Below are positions 17,262 to 26,623 of a stretch of 64,000 nucleotides of DNA, in pieces. The stretch is from Clostridium estertheticum (GTDB taxonomy: Bacteria; Bacillota; Clostridia; Clostridiales; Clostridiaceae): NCBI RefSeq assembly GCF_026650985.1, contig NZ_CP086239.1, positions 1,612,001 through 1,676,000 of the forward strand, read 5' to 3'. The notes beneath the pieces were generated by a model. The model saw only the letters and a program-made list of their open reading frames with translations, was not told where the DNA came from and made no database searches. Every line of letters begins with the position of its first letter. Positions within the stretch are counted from its first letter, which is position 1. A program made the translations under genes and the position numbers.

Positions 17262-17292
17262 CACTTTTTAGTTTCCATTTTCAATAAAATCA

Positions 17293-18153
17293 TTATCCTT
17301 TTACTCCACCTACCGTTAGTCCTCTTACTATCTTCTTTGATAAAAAAATAAATGCTATCATTATAGGTACAATAGAAATCGCAACCCCTGTGAAAACTGC
17401 ACCATATTCTGTCTTATATGTTCCTCTAGCGAGCATTACCATTATTGGAAGTGTAAATTTATTAGGATCAAATAACAATATAAGAGGTATTAAGAAATTA
17501 TTCCAAGTTTGAATAAATGTGAATATAGACATTGTAGCAACACTTGGGAATATTAAAGGTAATACTATCCTATTAAATATTTTAAGCTCCGTGCACCCAT
17601 CTATTCTAGCAGCTTCTATAAGTGACCTGCTTATTGCACCATCTGTATATCCTTTAATAAAGAATACCGATGCTGGAGTTGCTATAGCTGGTATTATTAA
17701 AGGCCAATATGAATCGAGTAAGCCAAGTTTTTTTACTAATTGAAATAATCCTATCATACCTAATTGTGTAGGTATCATCATTGTACCCAGTAGTACCCAA
17801 AATAAAATTTTATTTCCTTTAAATCTAAATTTCGAGAAACCATATGCAGTTAATGCACTAAAATAACCACTTACTGCTGTAACTGCAATTGCTATAACTA
17901 TACTATTTAGTAGACCATTCCATATAGGTTGACTTTCTAGTAATCTATGATAATTTGCAATTAATGCAGTGCCTGGTCTTAAAGACAAGGTTGTAGCGAT
18001 TTCACCATTAGTATGAGTAGCATTAATTATCATTATAAAAAATGGTAAAAAACATAATATGGCAAGCGCTATAAGCGCTATATACAAAACCGTTTTACTA
18101 ATGATTTCGCCTATTTCTTTACTATCATTTTTTAACACATTATTATGTTCCAT
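17293..18153 (-). CDS. Sugar ABC transporter permease (MalG type)
   Basis: The 286-residue product has six predicted membrane helices and the ABC permease loop EAARIDGCTELKIFNRIVLPL, the EAA motif that contacts the ATPase. With the permease upstream it forms the membrane channel of a CUT1-type oligosaccharide importer. No ATPase gene is present nearby, so a shared MsiK/MsmX-type ATPase encoded elsewhere is expected, as is common in Firmicutes. Its substrate is probably cellobiose or longer cellodextrins, judging from the cellobiose phosphorylase gene in the locus. A good AAAGGGGG site precedes the ATG, and 11 bases separate it from the upstream gene. Confidence 0.92.
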   Translation of the reverse strand: MEHNNVLKNDSKEIGEIISKTVLYIALIALAILCFLPFFIMIINATHTNGEIATTLSLRPGTALIANYHRLLESQPIWNGLLNSIVIAIAVTAVSGYFSALTAYGFSKFRFKGNKILFWVLLGTMMIPTQLGMIGLFQLVKKLGLLDSYWPLIIPAIATPASVFFIKGYTDGAISRSLIEAARIDGCTELKIFNRIVLPLIFPSVATMSIFTFIQTWNNFLIPLILLFDPNKFTLPIMVMLARGTYKTEYGAVFTGVAISIVPIMIAFIFLSKKIVRGLTVGGVKG

Positions 18154-18164
18154 CTCTACCCCCT

Positions 18165-19064
18165 TTATTCGTAATCATCAGCATTTCTATTTATAAATTT
18201 GAATGATAATATTGCAAATACAAGTATTATTACAAATAATGCATACCCTACAGCAGCACCATATCCATAGTTATTATTTACAAATGCAGTTCTATAAAGA
18301 TACATTACCATTGTCGTAGTTGCATTATTAGGATCTCCAGCCCCTTGTGATAACGCATATGGTATATCAAAAGATTGCATTCCTCCAATTAATGATGTTA
18401 TAACAGAAAATAATATCGTTGGCCTTAATAAAGGAATTGTTATTGACCAAAACCTTTGTGTTTTAGATGCACCATCAACAGTTGCAGCTTCATAAAGTTC
18501 TTCAGGAATATTCTTGATTCCAGCCATAAATATTATCATGCTATATCCAAACCACATCCAAAATGAAGTAAGTGACACTATGCCTCTAGAGTAATTTTCG
18601 CTCATAAGAAAGTTTATTGGTTCTTTTATTAGATGAATATTCATCAATATTTTATTTACTGATCCTGCTTGCCAATCAAATAAAAACGCAAATAATATAC
18701 CAATTGATGTTGCAGTAACTAGATTGGGAAAGAAATATACTGCTCTAAAAATATCTTTACCTTTTAATCTTGCTTCATTAAATACTACGGCTAATATTAA
18801 CGCTAAAACCAATTGAGGAATACCCCCACATAACCACATAATCCAGGTATTAGCTATGGACTTTAAAAAAACAGGATCTGCAAATAATCTTGAGTAATTT
18901 GCAAGACCTACAAATTTAATGTTTTTTGACATGCCGTCCCATTTAATAAAACTAACATATAATGAATAAATCATAGGATACAATTGAAAAATAAGAAATG
19001 TTATAAAAAATGGAGCGATAAATAACAATCCATACTTCTCTCTATTTATTTTACCTTTAACCAA
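18165..19064 (-). CDS. Sugar ABC transporter permease (MalF type)
   Basis: The 299-residue product has six membrane helices and the EAA loop EELYEAATVDGASKTQRFWSI. It is the partner of the downstream MalG-type permease. The start is a TTG codon at 19064; a GGGGGGT ribosome binding site lies at the right distance and no suitable ATG is nearby. An intercistronic hairpin (19086-19126) separates it from the binding-protein gene, which would let the binding protein be made in excess. The assignment to a CUT1 sugar importer is firm; the cellobiose/cellodextrin substrate is inferred from the locus. Confidence 0.92.
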   Translation of the reverse strand: MVKGKINREKYGLLFIAPFFITFLIFQLYPMIYSLYVSFIKWDGMSKNIKFVGLANYSRLFADPVFLKSIANTWIMWLCGGIPQLVLALILAVVFNEARLKGKDIFRAVYFFPNLVTATSIGILFAFLFDWQAGSVNKILMNIHLIKEPINFLMSENYSRGIVSLTSFWMWFGYSMIIFMAGIKNIPEELYEAATVDGASKTQRFWSITIPLLRPTILFSVITSLIGGMQSFDIPYALSQGAGDPNNATTTMVMYLYRTAFVNNNYGYGAAVGYALFVIILVFAILSFKFINRNADDYE

Positions 19065-19085
19065 AGTGACACCCCCCTATTTTTA

Positions 19086-19126
19086 AATTAGCCTTATTTA
19101 CTAAAAAACAGTTAATAAGGCTAATT
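19086..19126 (-). promoter_or_regulatory. Intercistronic hairpin after the binding-protein gene
   Basis: Arms 19086-19098 and 19114-19126 (AATTAGCCTTATT and complement) form a stable stem without a strong T-run. In many ABC operons such a stem stabilises the binding-protein message or partly terminates transcription. Confidence 0.6.
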
Positions 19127-19152
19127 ACTATTTACTTTTACATGTCATCTAA

Positions 19153-20511
19153 CTAATCTACTTTAATATCCGGATATGCATTTACTACATCAGCTTTAAA
19201 TTTTTTAAGAAAATCCTCTTTTGAAGCTGTTTTACCTATTATTAATAAATCTATTTGTTTATTCCAAGCATTGTTAATTGTATCGTCATATTGTGTAAAC
19301 AATTTACCATCAATGCCTTTAACAAGTTCCGTGTATACTTTATATACATTTTCACCTTTCAAGTATGCATTATTTCCTGCATCTGTACTTGATAATTTAG
19401 CTTGAACATCTACGTTATTCATGAAGTCACCTTTATCTTTTGCCTGTGCTTCCATAAAATCTGTATTTGTAGTTATATACTTAACAAACTGCCAAGCATT
19501 ATCTTTTTGTGTACTCTTGCTAGATACTCCAAGCCAAGTTCCACCCCAATAGTATGGTGTTGGAGCTTTTACGAATGCATAATTGCCTGTTTCTTTTGGA
19601 GCATTTATTCCTAAAGTAAAAGGAAGTCCCCAAGTTGGAAGCATATATCCAAATGTTGTTTTATCTGACATAGATCCAGTCCATGCTGGTGTCCATTGAG
19701 TAAACTTAGCATCTAAACCTTCTTTTCTAATTTTAGTTGCTTGATCGATATAATCCATCATTTTAGCATCGATAGTTAACTTACTATCTTTTACCCACCC
19801 TTGCGTACGGCTACCAATAGCTACATTAACTAATTCATTATATCCAGCTAATAACTTAACTGATCCATTACTCTTCGTTTTAAGAGTCTCTCCTAATTTG
19901 ATAAAGTCCTCTGTTGTTGTCATCATTTTTTGAATAGCAGCAGGGTCATCTGTTCCAAGATACTGTTTAGCTATACTTCTCTTATAGAAGAATCCACCTG
20001 GTGTTGCCTGCCAAGTTAAAGCTCTAATTGATTTATCTCCTTCATTACGTCCTAGTTCTACAGTATACGGTACCATTTTACTTGTAAGTGTCTCTGCATT
20101 ATAAGGCGCCTTTGTCAAATCCTCATAAAAGTCTAAATTTGTAAATTTTTTCACATAAGCAGATTCTGCTAAAAAAACATCCGGTCCGCCAACGCCAGCA
20201 CTCATTGTAGAAGATATCTTAGTTACATATGCACTATTATCATTTGGTATTGAAACAAGTTGAACTTTAAGATTTGGATAAACTTTGTTAAACTTAGCTA
20301 TAATACCTAAATCCTTAAGTTCAGTATTCCATGACCATATCTTTATAGTTCCCGTATAGTCCGCTGGTGCTTTAGCCGCCCCTGTAGTTGCTGCTTTTGA
20401 GCCTGAATCTGTTTTTGTAGCCGTACTTGATCCACAACCAGCTAACATTGAAGTAGCCATTATTGTTGATAAAGTTAACAATGCAAATTTCTTCAAATAA
20501 TTTTTTTTCAT
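19153..20511 (-). CDS. Sugar-binding lipoprotein of the cellobiose-type ABC importer
   Basis: The 452-residue product has a lipoprotein signal peptide with the lipobox LAGC (residues 23-26), so Cys26 would be lipidated and the protein anchored outside the membrane. A Ser/Thr/Ala-rich linker follows, then an extracellular solute-binding protein family 1 domain (YTGTIKIWSWNTELKDLG, KISSTMSAGVGGPDVFLAES, WAFVKYITT-type C-terminus). It delivers sugar to the two permeases downstream. A strong G-rich ribosome binding site (GGGGGGGG) precedes the ATG. An operator-like palindrome lies about 80 bases upstream at 20593-20606. Substrate is inferred as cellobiose/cellodextrin from the phosphorylase gene in the locus. 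Confidence 0.9.
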   Translation of the reverse strand: MKKNYLKKFALLTLSTIMATSMLAGCGSSTATKTDSGSKAATTGAAKAPADYTGTIKIWSWNTELKDLGIIAKFNKVYPNLKVQLVSIPNDNSAYVTKISSTMSAGVGGPDVFLAESAYVKKFTNLDFYEDLTKAPYNAETLTSKMVPYTVELGRNEGDKSIRALTWQATPGGFFYKRSIAKQYLGTDDPAAIQKMMTTTEDFIKLGETLKTKSNGSVKLLAGYNELVNVAIGSRTQGWVKDSKLTIDAKMMDYIDQATKIRKEGLDAKFTQWTPAWTGSMSDKTTFGYMLPTWGLPFTLGINAPKETGNYAFVKAPTPYYWGGTWLGVSSKSTQKDNAWQFVKYITTNTDFMEAQAKDKGDFMNNVDVQAKLSSTDAGNNAYLKGENVYKVYTELVKGIDGKLFTQYDDTINNAWNKQIDLLIIGKTASKEDFLKKFKADVVNAYPDIKVD

Positions 20512-20592
20512 TATTGTCCCCCCCCTTAAATCTTTTATCTATTAATAAATAACATTCATAAAAAGAATATTATAATATCAACCAAACTCTAA

Positions 20593-20606
20593 TAAACTCG
20601 TGTTTA
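20593..20606. promoter_or_regulatory. LacI-family operator before the binding-protein gene
   Basis: The site TAAACTCGTGTTTA is a near-palindrome and matches the sites at 21708 and 24580 (consensus TAAACRCGTGTTTA). A TATAAT-like -10 lies just downstream on the minus strand, so a bound repressor would block transcription of the transporter genes. Confidence 0.7.
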
Positions 20607-20648
20607 ATATGGATTAATCATCTCCTGGGTCGCTGCATATAAACTAAT

Positions 20649-21686
20649 TTATTTTAGAGCCTTACATGAATTTCTTTCAATCAAGTCAATAGGTAACGTA
20701 TAATTTGCTGAAAAATTTGAATTACTCTCGATTGATGTTATTAGAGTATTTGTTGCAATTGATGCCATTTCAAGAAGTTTCATCCTTACAGTTGTAAGCG
20801 CTGGATTTATATATCTTGCAACCTCTATGTCGTCAAATCCAACTATAGATATATCTTCTGGAACATTTAGATTCGCTTCTTCAATAGCTTGTATAGCTCC
20901 TATTGCCATCATATCATTTCCACAAAATATTGCAGTAGGTATTTCCTTTTGGAGAAGTTTTTTTGTAGCATTATATCCTCCATTGATTGTAAAATCGCCT
21001 TTAACAATTAAATTACTTTTTACAGCAATCCCGGCATCTGTTAATGCGTTTTTATAAGCATTAAATCTTTCTATACCTGATAAGTTTTCAGATATTCCTA
21101 CTATATGTGCAATATTCGAATGCCCAAGTCCAATTAAATAATTAGTAGCTTTGTATGCACCGTAGTAGTTATCAGCATTTACAATTATACATTTATTATA
21201 AACTTCTTCATCTGATTTCACTGCTTGATCTAATAATGCAACCCTACAACCAGAATTTATAATTTCTTTTATTTCTGGCTCTCCATTTTTTTCTCCTATA
21301 AATATTCCACCAGACACCGTCTTATTATAGAAAATTTCTTTAACTTTTTTATAATCCTTTTGTTTACTTACTATAGAAACAAGTACGTTATAACCCATTT
21401 TGCTTGCATTTTCGATGACCGATCCAGTAAATGGTGTAAAGTAAGAACTACTAGTAACTTGCTTGCCATTAGTATCCGTTTTCATATCAATTATAAAAAG
21501 ACCAATTATTCTGTTTTTAACCCCAGCAAGCATTCTAGCAGATGCATGTGGTACATAATTATTTTCTTTTATTATCTGCTGAATCTTTTTTCTAGTTTCG
21601 TCTGGAACATTATCATAATTGTTAATTACCCTTGAAACGGTGCTTCTTGAAACTCCTGCTATTTTTGCAATATCTATACTATTCAT
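20649..21686 (-). CDS. LacI-family transcriptional regulator of the cellobiose locus
   Basis: The 345-residue product has the LacI helix-turn-helix at the N-terminus (IDIAKIAGVSRSTVSRVINN) with a hinge helix (HASARMLAG near residue 55), followed by a periplasmic-binding-protein-like sensor domain (about 60-340) with GGIFIGEKNGEPE, STIVGFDDIEVA-type elements and the C-terminal LTTVRMKL. It lies between the phosphorylase and transporter genes. Matching 14-bp operators lie before each of the three units, including its own promoter (TTGAAA at 21752-21757, 17 bases, TACTAT at 21729-21734), so it is probably self-regulated. The inducer is likely cellobiose or a derivative. Confidence 0.92.
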   Translation of the reverse strand: MNSIDIAKIAGVSRSTVSRVINNYDNVPDETRKKIQQIIKENNYVPHASARMLAGVKNRIIGLFIIDMKTDTNGKQVTSSSYFTPFTGSVIENASKMGYNVLVSIVSKQKDYKKVKEIFYNKTVSGGIFIGEKNGEPEIKEIINSGCRVALLDQAVKSDEEVYNKCIIVNADNYYGAYKATNYLIGLGHSNIAHIVGISENLSGIERFNAYKNALTDAGIAVKSNLIVKGDFTINGGYNATKKLLQKEIPTAIFCGNDMMAIGAIQAIEEANLNVPEDISIVGFDDIEVARYINPALTTVRMKLLEMASIATNTLITSIESNSNFSANYTLPIDLIERNSCKALK

Positions 21687-21707
21687 TCCACACCTCTTTT
21701 TAGAATT

Positions 21708-21721
21708 TAAACGCGTGTTTA
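21708..21721. promoter_or_regulatory. LacI-family operator before the regulator gene
   Basis: TAAACGCGTGTTTA lies just downstream of the regulator gene's own -10 (TACTAT, 21729-21734), a position suited to autorepression. Only the central bases break the palindrome. The rest of the 349-base gap 21687-22035 holds the promoter and the phosphorylase terminator; nothing else is apparent. Confidence 0.75.
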
Positions 21722-22010
21722 TAATGTAATAGTACTATAATTTCTCATGCTTTTCAAATTATAATATGTCTAGATTTCCTCAGATAACCATGTTTTAACA
21801 TAATTTACTCTATTTACATCCGAATTGCTCATTTTCTTGCAGAATCGTTTACATTTTTTAGAATTTAAAACTATCTAATATTTACATTACGCTATTAATT
21901 GGTCCCTCTATAATATATAACCATTTTTACTGTTTTAGAATCAGTTAACGCACTATTTAATACATATACACTTATATAACTAGCTCTTAGGTCTTCTATT
22001 TCAAAAGAAT

Positions 22011-22029
22011 GAGGAGGGAAACCCTCCTT
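22011..22029 (-). terminator. Terminator of the cellobiose phosphorylase gene
   Basis: Short GC-rich arms AAGGAGGG and CCCTCCTC around a TTT loop lie directly after the phosphorylase stop on the minus strand, followed by ATTCTTTTG. The stem is strong for this AT-rich genome. Confidence 0.65.
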
Positions 22030-22035
22030 AAATGG

Positions 22036-24474
22036 TTAATTTCCCATTTCTATTTCTATTTTATGTGCGCATCCATCACCAAATACAGGTAGTATATCTC
22101 CTTGTATAGCTTTTCCATCCACTGTAACTAATTTAACACCTTTACAAATATGATGCGAATTATTAATTTTAATATTATATATATCGCCTCTATATGTTCT
22201 CTCAATCTCAAAACCATTCCACTCTTTTGGAATGCAAGGATTTACACGAAGCCCATCATACTCTGGCTTCACCCCTAGAATAAATTGAGTAATTGCAAAA
22301 TAGTTCCATGCAGCAGTTCCTGTAAGCCAAGAATTCTTAGCTTCACCTTGCCTTGCTGCATCCTTCCCTGCTATCATTTGTGAATAAACATATGGCTCAG
22401 TTCTATGAATCTCACTTATGTCTTCAATAAAAGCTGGAGCTATTTTCTTATATACATCATATGCCCTATCCCCTCTACCTAAAACTGTTTCAGCAATCAT
22501 TATCCATGGATTGTTGTGACAGAATATCCCAGCATTTTCTTTGTAACCTGGTGGATAAGATGTAATTTCGCCAATGTTTAAATCGTACTTTGTATAAGCT
22601 GGTGTCAAAAGCATTGTTCCATATTTAGTATCTAATTTTTCCTTAACAGAATCTAATGCTTTTAAAGCTAAACCTTCTTCTACCCCAATGCCTGCCATTA
22701 CGCAGAACCCTTGTGATTCAATATATATTTGACCCTCATCGTTATCCTTGCTACCCACCTTATTTCCAAACGCATCATATGCCCTTAAAAACCATTCTCC
22801 ATCAAAGCCTTTTTCCATAACAGTTTCCCTCATTTTATCAATGTGATTCTGCGCTATTGTAGCCTCAGAAATCAGGTCAAATCTTTTGCATAATTCTACA
22901 TATTCCGGTCCTATAAATACAAACATTCCAGCTATTAGAACAGATTCAGCAATCCTTCCATCTGGGTCTCCAAATGTTTGAAACGATTCATCTGGTTCTG
23001 TGGAAAAACAATTTAAATTCAAGCAATCATTCCAATCAGCTCTTCCAATTAGAGGAAGTCCGTTAGGTCCAAGATTATTTACAACATGATAGAAAGAACG
23101 TTTTAAATGTTCCATGAGTGTATCTTTTATGTTATCATCACAATTGAAAGCCACGAGTTCATTTAGTATGCTAAAATCTCCTGTTTCCTTTATATAGGCT
23201 GCAGTGCCTAATATTAACCATAACGGATCATCATTAAATCCTCCACCAACTTCAAAGTTACCCTTTTTAGTTAATGGTTGATATTGGTGATAAGCTCCAC
23301 CATCCTCAAATTGCGTTGCTGCTATATCCAGTATTCTTTCTCTCGCTCTACCTGGAATCTGATGCACAAATCCAAGTAAATCCTGATTAGAATCTCTAAA
23401 TCCCATTCCTCTTCCAATTCCAGATTCAAAATATGACGCACTTCTAGACATATTAAACGTTACCATGCATTGATAGGGATTCCATATATTAACCATACGG
23501 TCTAGCTTATCATCATCCGTTTTTATAATATATTTTGATAATAAATTAAGCCAATATTTATTTAAAGCTTCTAACCCCTCTTCTACTTGAATATCCGTAC
23601 TAAACCTTGCTATCATCTCTTTAGCAATAGTCTTATTAATAACTCCAGGGCTTTCCCACTTGTCTTCTTCCTCATTTTCTACATATCCAATTATGAAGAT
23701 CAAACTTGTTTCTTCTCCAGGTTTAAGTCTTAATGTTTTACTATGTGATGCTACAGGTGACCATCCACTCGCTACAGAATTATTAGATTTACCTTTCATA
23801 ACTGTTTGTGGTGAATCAAATCCATTATATAATCCGAGGAATGACTCTCTGTCACTATCAAACCCATCTATATCTGTATTAACGCCGTAAAATGAATAAT
23901 GATTACGTCTTTCTCTATATTCTGTTTTATGATAAATTACAGAATTATCTATCTCAACTTCACCAGTACTAAAATTCCTTTGGAAGTTAGTCATATCATC
24001 ATAAGCATTCCATAAGCAGAACTCAATAAATGAAAAAATCTTAATTTCCTTAATATCATTTGATGTATTTTTTATTTTAAGTTGGTTAACTTCGCCATGA
24101 TACTTTAAAGGGACAAACATTAATTGCTCTACTTCAATACCATTTCTTGCACTTTTTATTTTAGTATAACCAAGTCCGTGTCTACATTCATAGGAATCTA
24201 ATTCAGTTTTCACTGGCATATATCCTGGTGTCCACACGTCGCCACCATCATTTATATAATAATATCTTCCCCCACTATCAACTGGTGCACTATTATACCT
24301 ATATCTAGTTAACCTTCGAAGCCTCGCATCCTTATAAAAGCAGTAGCCACCACTAGTATTTGAAATTAGCGAGAAAAAATCATCTGTTCCAAGATAATTA
24401 ATCCATGGATACGGAGTCTTAGGTGTAGTAATAACATACTCTTTTTTTTCATCATCAAAATAACCAAATTTCAT
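22036..24474 (-). CDS. cbp: Cellobiose phosphorylase (GH94)
   Basis: The 812-residue product closely follows the pattern I know for Clostridium thermocellum cellobiose phosphorylase, from [18 protein letters not shown] through [53 protein letters not shown], the catalytic-region [14 protein letters not shown] (Asp in DWND is the general acid) and [11 protein letters not shown]. It splits cellobiose with phosphate into glucose and glucose 1-phosphate in the cytosol, saving ATP. No signal peptide is present. GGGGGGATG precedes the ATG. With the ABC importer and LacI regulator nearby this is a full uptake and phosphorolysis route for cellobiose. Confidence 0.96.
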   Translation of the reverse strand: MKFGYFDDEKKEYVITTPKTPYPWINYLGTDDFFSLISNTSGGYCFYKDARLRRLTRYRYNSAPVDSGGRYYYINDGGDVWTPGYMPVKTELDSYECRHGLGYTKIKSARNGIEVEQLMFVPLKYHGEVNQLKIKNTSNDIKEIKIFSFIEFCLWNAYDDMTNFQRNFSTGEVEIDNSVIYHKTEYRERRNHYSFYGVNTDIDGFDSDRESFLGLYNGFDSPQTVMKGKSNNSVASGWSPVASHSKTLRLKPGEETSLIFIIGYVENEEEDKWESPGVINKTIAKEMIARFSTDIQVEEGLEALNKYWLNLLSKYIIKTDDDKLDRMVNIWNPYQCMVTFNMSRSASYFESGIGRGMGFRDSNQDLLGFVHQIPGRARERILDIAATQFEDGGAYHQYQPLTKKGNFEVGGGFNDDPLWLILGTAAYIKETGDFSILNELVAFNCDDNIKDTLMEHLKRSFYHVVNNLGPNGLPLIGRADWNDCLNLNCFSTEPDESFQTFGDPDGRIAESVLIAGMFVFIGPEYVELCKRFDLISEATIAQNHIDKMRETVMEKGFDGEWFLRAYDAFGNKVGSKDNDEGQIYIESQGFCVMAGIGVEEGLALKALDSVKEKLDTKYGTMLLTPAYTKYDLNIGEITSYPPGYKENAGIFCHNNPWIMIAETVLGRGDRAYDVYKKIAPAFIEDISEIHRTEPYVYSQMIAGKDAARQGEAKNSWLTGTAAWNYFAITQFILGVKPEYDGLRVNPCIPKEWNGFEIERTYRGDIYNIKINNSHHICKGVKLVTVDGKAIQGDILPVFGDGCAHKIEIEMGN

Positions 24475-24568
24475 TGTTCATCCCCCCTATGTTTGTACAA
24501 TTCTATTTTATATAAAATATTTAAATATATCAATAATCATATAAGCGTCAATTACCTCTAATTCTTAC

Positions 24569-24593
24569 ATTATATTCTATTAACACGTGTTTA
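24569..24593 (-). promoter_or_regulatory. Promoter and operator of the cellobiose phosphorylase gene
   Basis: TTAACACGTGTTTA (24580-24593) matches the other two operators with one deviation. A TATAAT -10 (24569-24574, minus strand) begins five bases after it, so the operator covers the spacer of the core promoter. About 95 bases of leader follow before the ATG. Confidence 0.7.
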
Positions 24594-24702
24594 TGAGTTT
24601 TTTTACAACTTCTTAAATTAATAAAAAATACAGAATATATTATATATATATTCCGCTTAATTTATCTTACTATTTAATTATATTCTCTATATACAATAAA
24701 TG

Positions 24703-25026
24703 TTACTTTAATTTAGTATTATATCGAATATCATTTAATAAAATTATTATTTCACCAAAACCGATAAATAAAAATCCACTTATAAAAGAAGAAACCATAA
24801 TTGCAATTGCGTATACCCATTTTAAAGGATTGGGATTTGATATTACACCACTCGCTGGAGTAGTTAATAAAAGTCCAAGAATTAGACCAGCAAATATTCC
24901 CACTCCAGCTACAATCCAACCTATTAATTTTATTGTAAATCCAATTGTACTTCTTTTATTAATTACTCTAATATTACCATCTGATGCTTTTTTTCGAATT
25001 TCTAAAATTTCATTAAGATTACCCAT
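24703..25026 (-). CDS. Small membrane protein, function unknown (107 aa)
   Basis: The product has a soluble N-terminus of about 27 residues and two strong membrane helices (about residues 28-53 and 68-96) joined by a short Pro/Asn-rich loop. The C-terminus is charged. I do not recognise a family. The ATG has an AAAAGGAG site and it lies three bases after the 61-residue membrane protein, so the two are probably co-expressed and may interact. No nearby gene suggests a role. The codon and base composition match the neighbours. Confidence 0.7.
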   Translation of the reverse strand: MGNLNEILEIRKKASDGNIRVINKRSTIGFTIKLIGWIVAGVGIFAGLILGLLLTTPASGVISNPNPLKWVYAIAIMVSSFISGFLFIGFGEIIILLNDIRYNTKLK

Positions 25027-25029
25027 ATA

Positions 25030-25215
25030 TTATTTCTCCTTTTGTTTTGAATATAAGGTTATAAAAAATATAAATAAAGATATCATCCCAAATAAATAAA
25101 AAAGCCCGAACACTTTACCTGTTCCATCTGCATTTATAAAAGTATAATAAATTTCAGATAATACCATGAAAAATGTTCCAATTGAAGCAATTAGTGTTGC
25201 TGTTTTTAATTTCAA
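25030..25215 (-). CDS. Very small membrane protein, function unknown (61 aa)
   Basis: The product is almost entirely two membrane helices (about residues 5-27 and 35-55) with a basic C-terminal tail (YSKQKEK). The start is a TTG at 25215 with GGGAGATGAT upstream. It is followed after three bases by the 107-residue membrane protein. No family is recognised. Coding potential is supported by the ribosome binding site, the tight coupling and the hydrophobic pattern, but the gene is short, so some doubt remains. Confidence 0.55.
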   Translation of the reverse strand: MKLKTATLIASIGTFFMVLSEIYYTFINADGTGKVFGLFYLFGMISLFIFFITLYSKQKEK

Positions 25216-25387
25216 ACTTAATCATCTCCCATAATTTGTATGTTATTTATAAAGAATTCTATAAATGTTTTTATAATCCTTTAACTATATATATTTAAAT
25301 ATCTATATATCATGCGTAATTTCACCCACAACTTTACAAATGTGCAAATAAGCTTTATTATTGATAAGGCATAAGAGGAGGTTTAAA

Positions 25388-26569
25388 ATGAAATATATTA
25401 TTGGAATTCTCGGATTAATTGTTGTCTTAGGACTTGCATGGTTTACTAGTACTGATAAAAAAAAGGTAAAATACCGACCTATCATTATAATGGTTATTTT
25501 ACAATTCATACTTGGATTTATATTACTAAATACTGGTGTTGGTAATTTTCTAGTGGGTGGAATAGCAAATGGTTTTCAATTATTACTTAAGTGTGCTGGC
25601 GAGGGCGTAAATTTTGTATTTGGTGGATTAGTTAACGCAAACCAATTTACATTTTTTATAGGTGTGCTTTTACCAATAGTATTTATTTCTGCTTTAATCG
25701 GAATTCTACAACACTTTAAAATACTTCCTTTTATAATTAAATATATAGGCCTCGGCTTAAGTAAAATTAACGGTATGGGTAAACTAGAATCTTATAACGG
25801 AGTAGCCGCTGCTATTCTTGGTCAATCAGAGGTATTTATTTCTGTAAAAAAAGAACTTGGTCTATTACCAGAGCATAGACTTTATACACTTTGTGCATCA
25901 GCAATGTCTACGGTATCTATGTCGATAGTTGGCTCTTATATGGTTCTTATTAAACCTAGATATGTTGTAACTGCACTTGTTTTAAACTTATTTGGTGGAT
26001 TTATTATATCTTCAATTATAAATCCATATACAGTAACACCAGAGGAAGATATATTAATAGTTCAAGAAGAAAAAAAACAATCATTCTTTGAAATGCTTGG
26101 TGAATACATTATGGATGGTTTCAAGGTAGCTATCATAGTTGGAGCAATGCTTATTGGATTTGTAGCCATAATTGCTATGATTAATATGGCCTTTAAAGGT
26201 ATCTTTGGTATTTCTTTTCAAAATTTACTTGGATATGTATTCTCACCCTTTGCTATTTTAATGGGTGTACCTTTTAAGGAAGCAGTACCCGCTGCAAGTA
26301 TAATGGCAACAAAATTAGTATCAAATGAATTTGTTGCAATGACTAGTTTGGCAACTAGTACTATACATTTAACAACGCGGACAACCGCAATTGTTTCTGT
26401 ATTTTTAGTTTCTTTCGCTAACTTTTCATCAATTGGAATTATTTCTGGAGCAGTAAAAGGGCTCAATGAAAAACAAGGGAATGTAGTTGCTAGATTTGGT
26501 CTAAAACTCCTATTTGGTGCAACCTTAGTTAGTATATTAACAGCAACTGTTGTTGGTTTAATTGTATAA
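25388..26569 (+). CDS. nupC: Concentrative nucleoside transporter (NupC/CNT family)
   Basis: The 393-residue product has about ten membrane helices and CNT-family signatures: GQSEVFISVKKELG in the first repeat and ASIMATKLVSNEFVAM with TIHLTTRTTAI in the second. These contain the substrate and sodium or proton contacts of the family. It imports nucleosides by cation symport. The ATG at 25388 is chosen for its AGGAGG site. The next gene, 54 bases on, is a pyrimidine-nucleoside phosphorylase, so the pair forms a nucleoside salvage operon. The terminator at 27936-27963 closes it. Confidence 0.93.
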   Translation: MKYIIGILGLIVVLGLAWFTSTDKKKVKYRPIIIMVILQFILGFILLNTGVGNFLVGGIANGFQLLLKCAGEGVNFVFGGLVNANQFTFFIGVLLPIVFISALIGILQHFKILPFIIKYIGLGLSKINGMGKLESYNGVAAAILGQSEVFISVKKELGLLPEHRLYTLCASAMSTVSMSIVGSYMVLIKPRYVVTALVLNLFGGFIISSIINPYTVTPEEDILIVQEEKKQSFFEMLGEYIMDGFKVAIIVGAMLIGFVAIIAMINMAFKGIFGISFQNLLGYVFSPFAILMGVPFKEAVPAASIMATKLVSNEFVAMTSLATSTIHLTTRTTAIVSVFLVSFANFSSIGIISGAVKGLNEKQGNVVARFGLKLLFGATLVSILTATVVGLIV

Positions 26570-26623
26570 TATAGCCATATAATATTAATGTTATAAAATC
26601 AAAATAAAAAGGATGGTAATAAA

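Noticed and set aside
20593-24593. CcpA cre sites
   Set aside because: The three palindromes resemble cre loosely but match each other better than the cre consensus and flank a local LacI gene, so the local regulator is the simpler reading.
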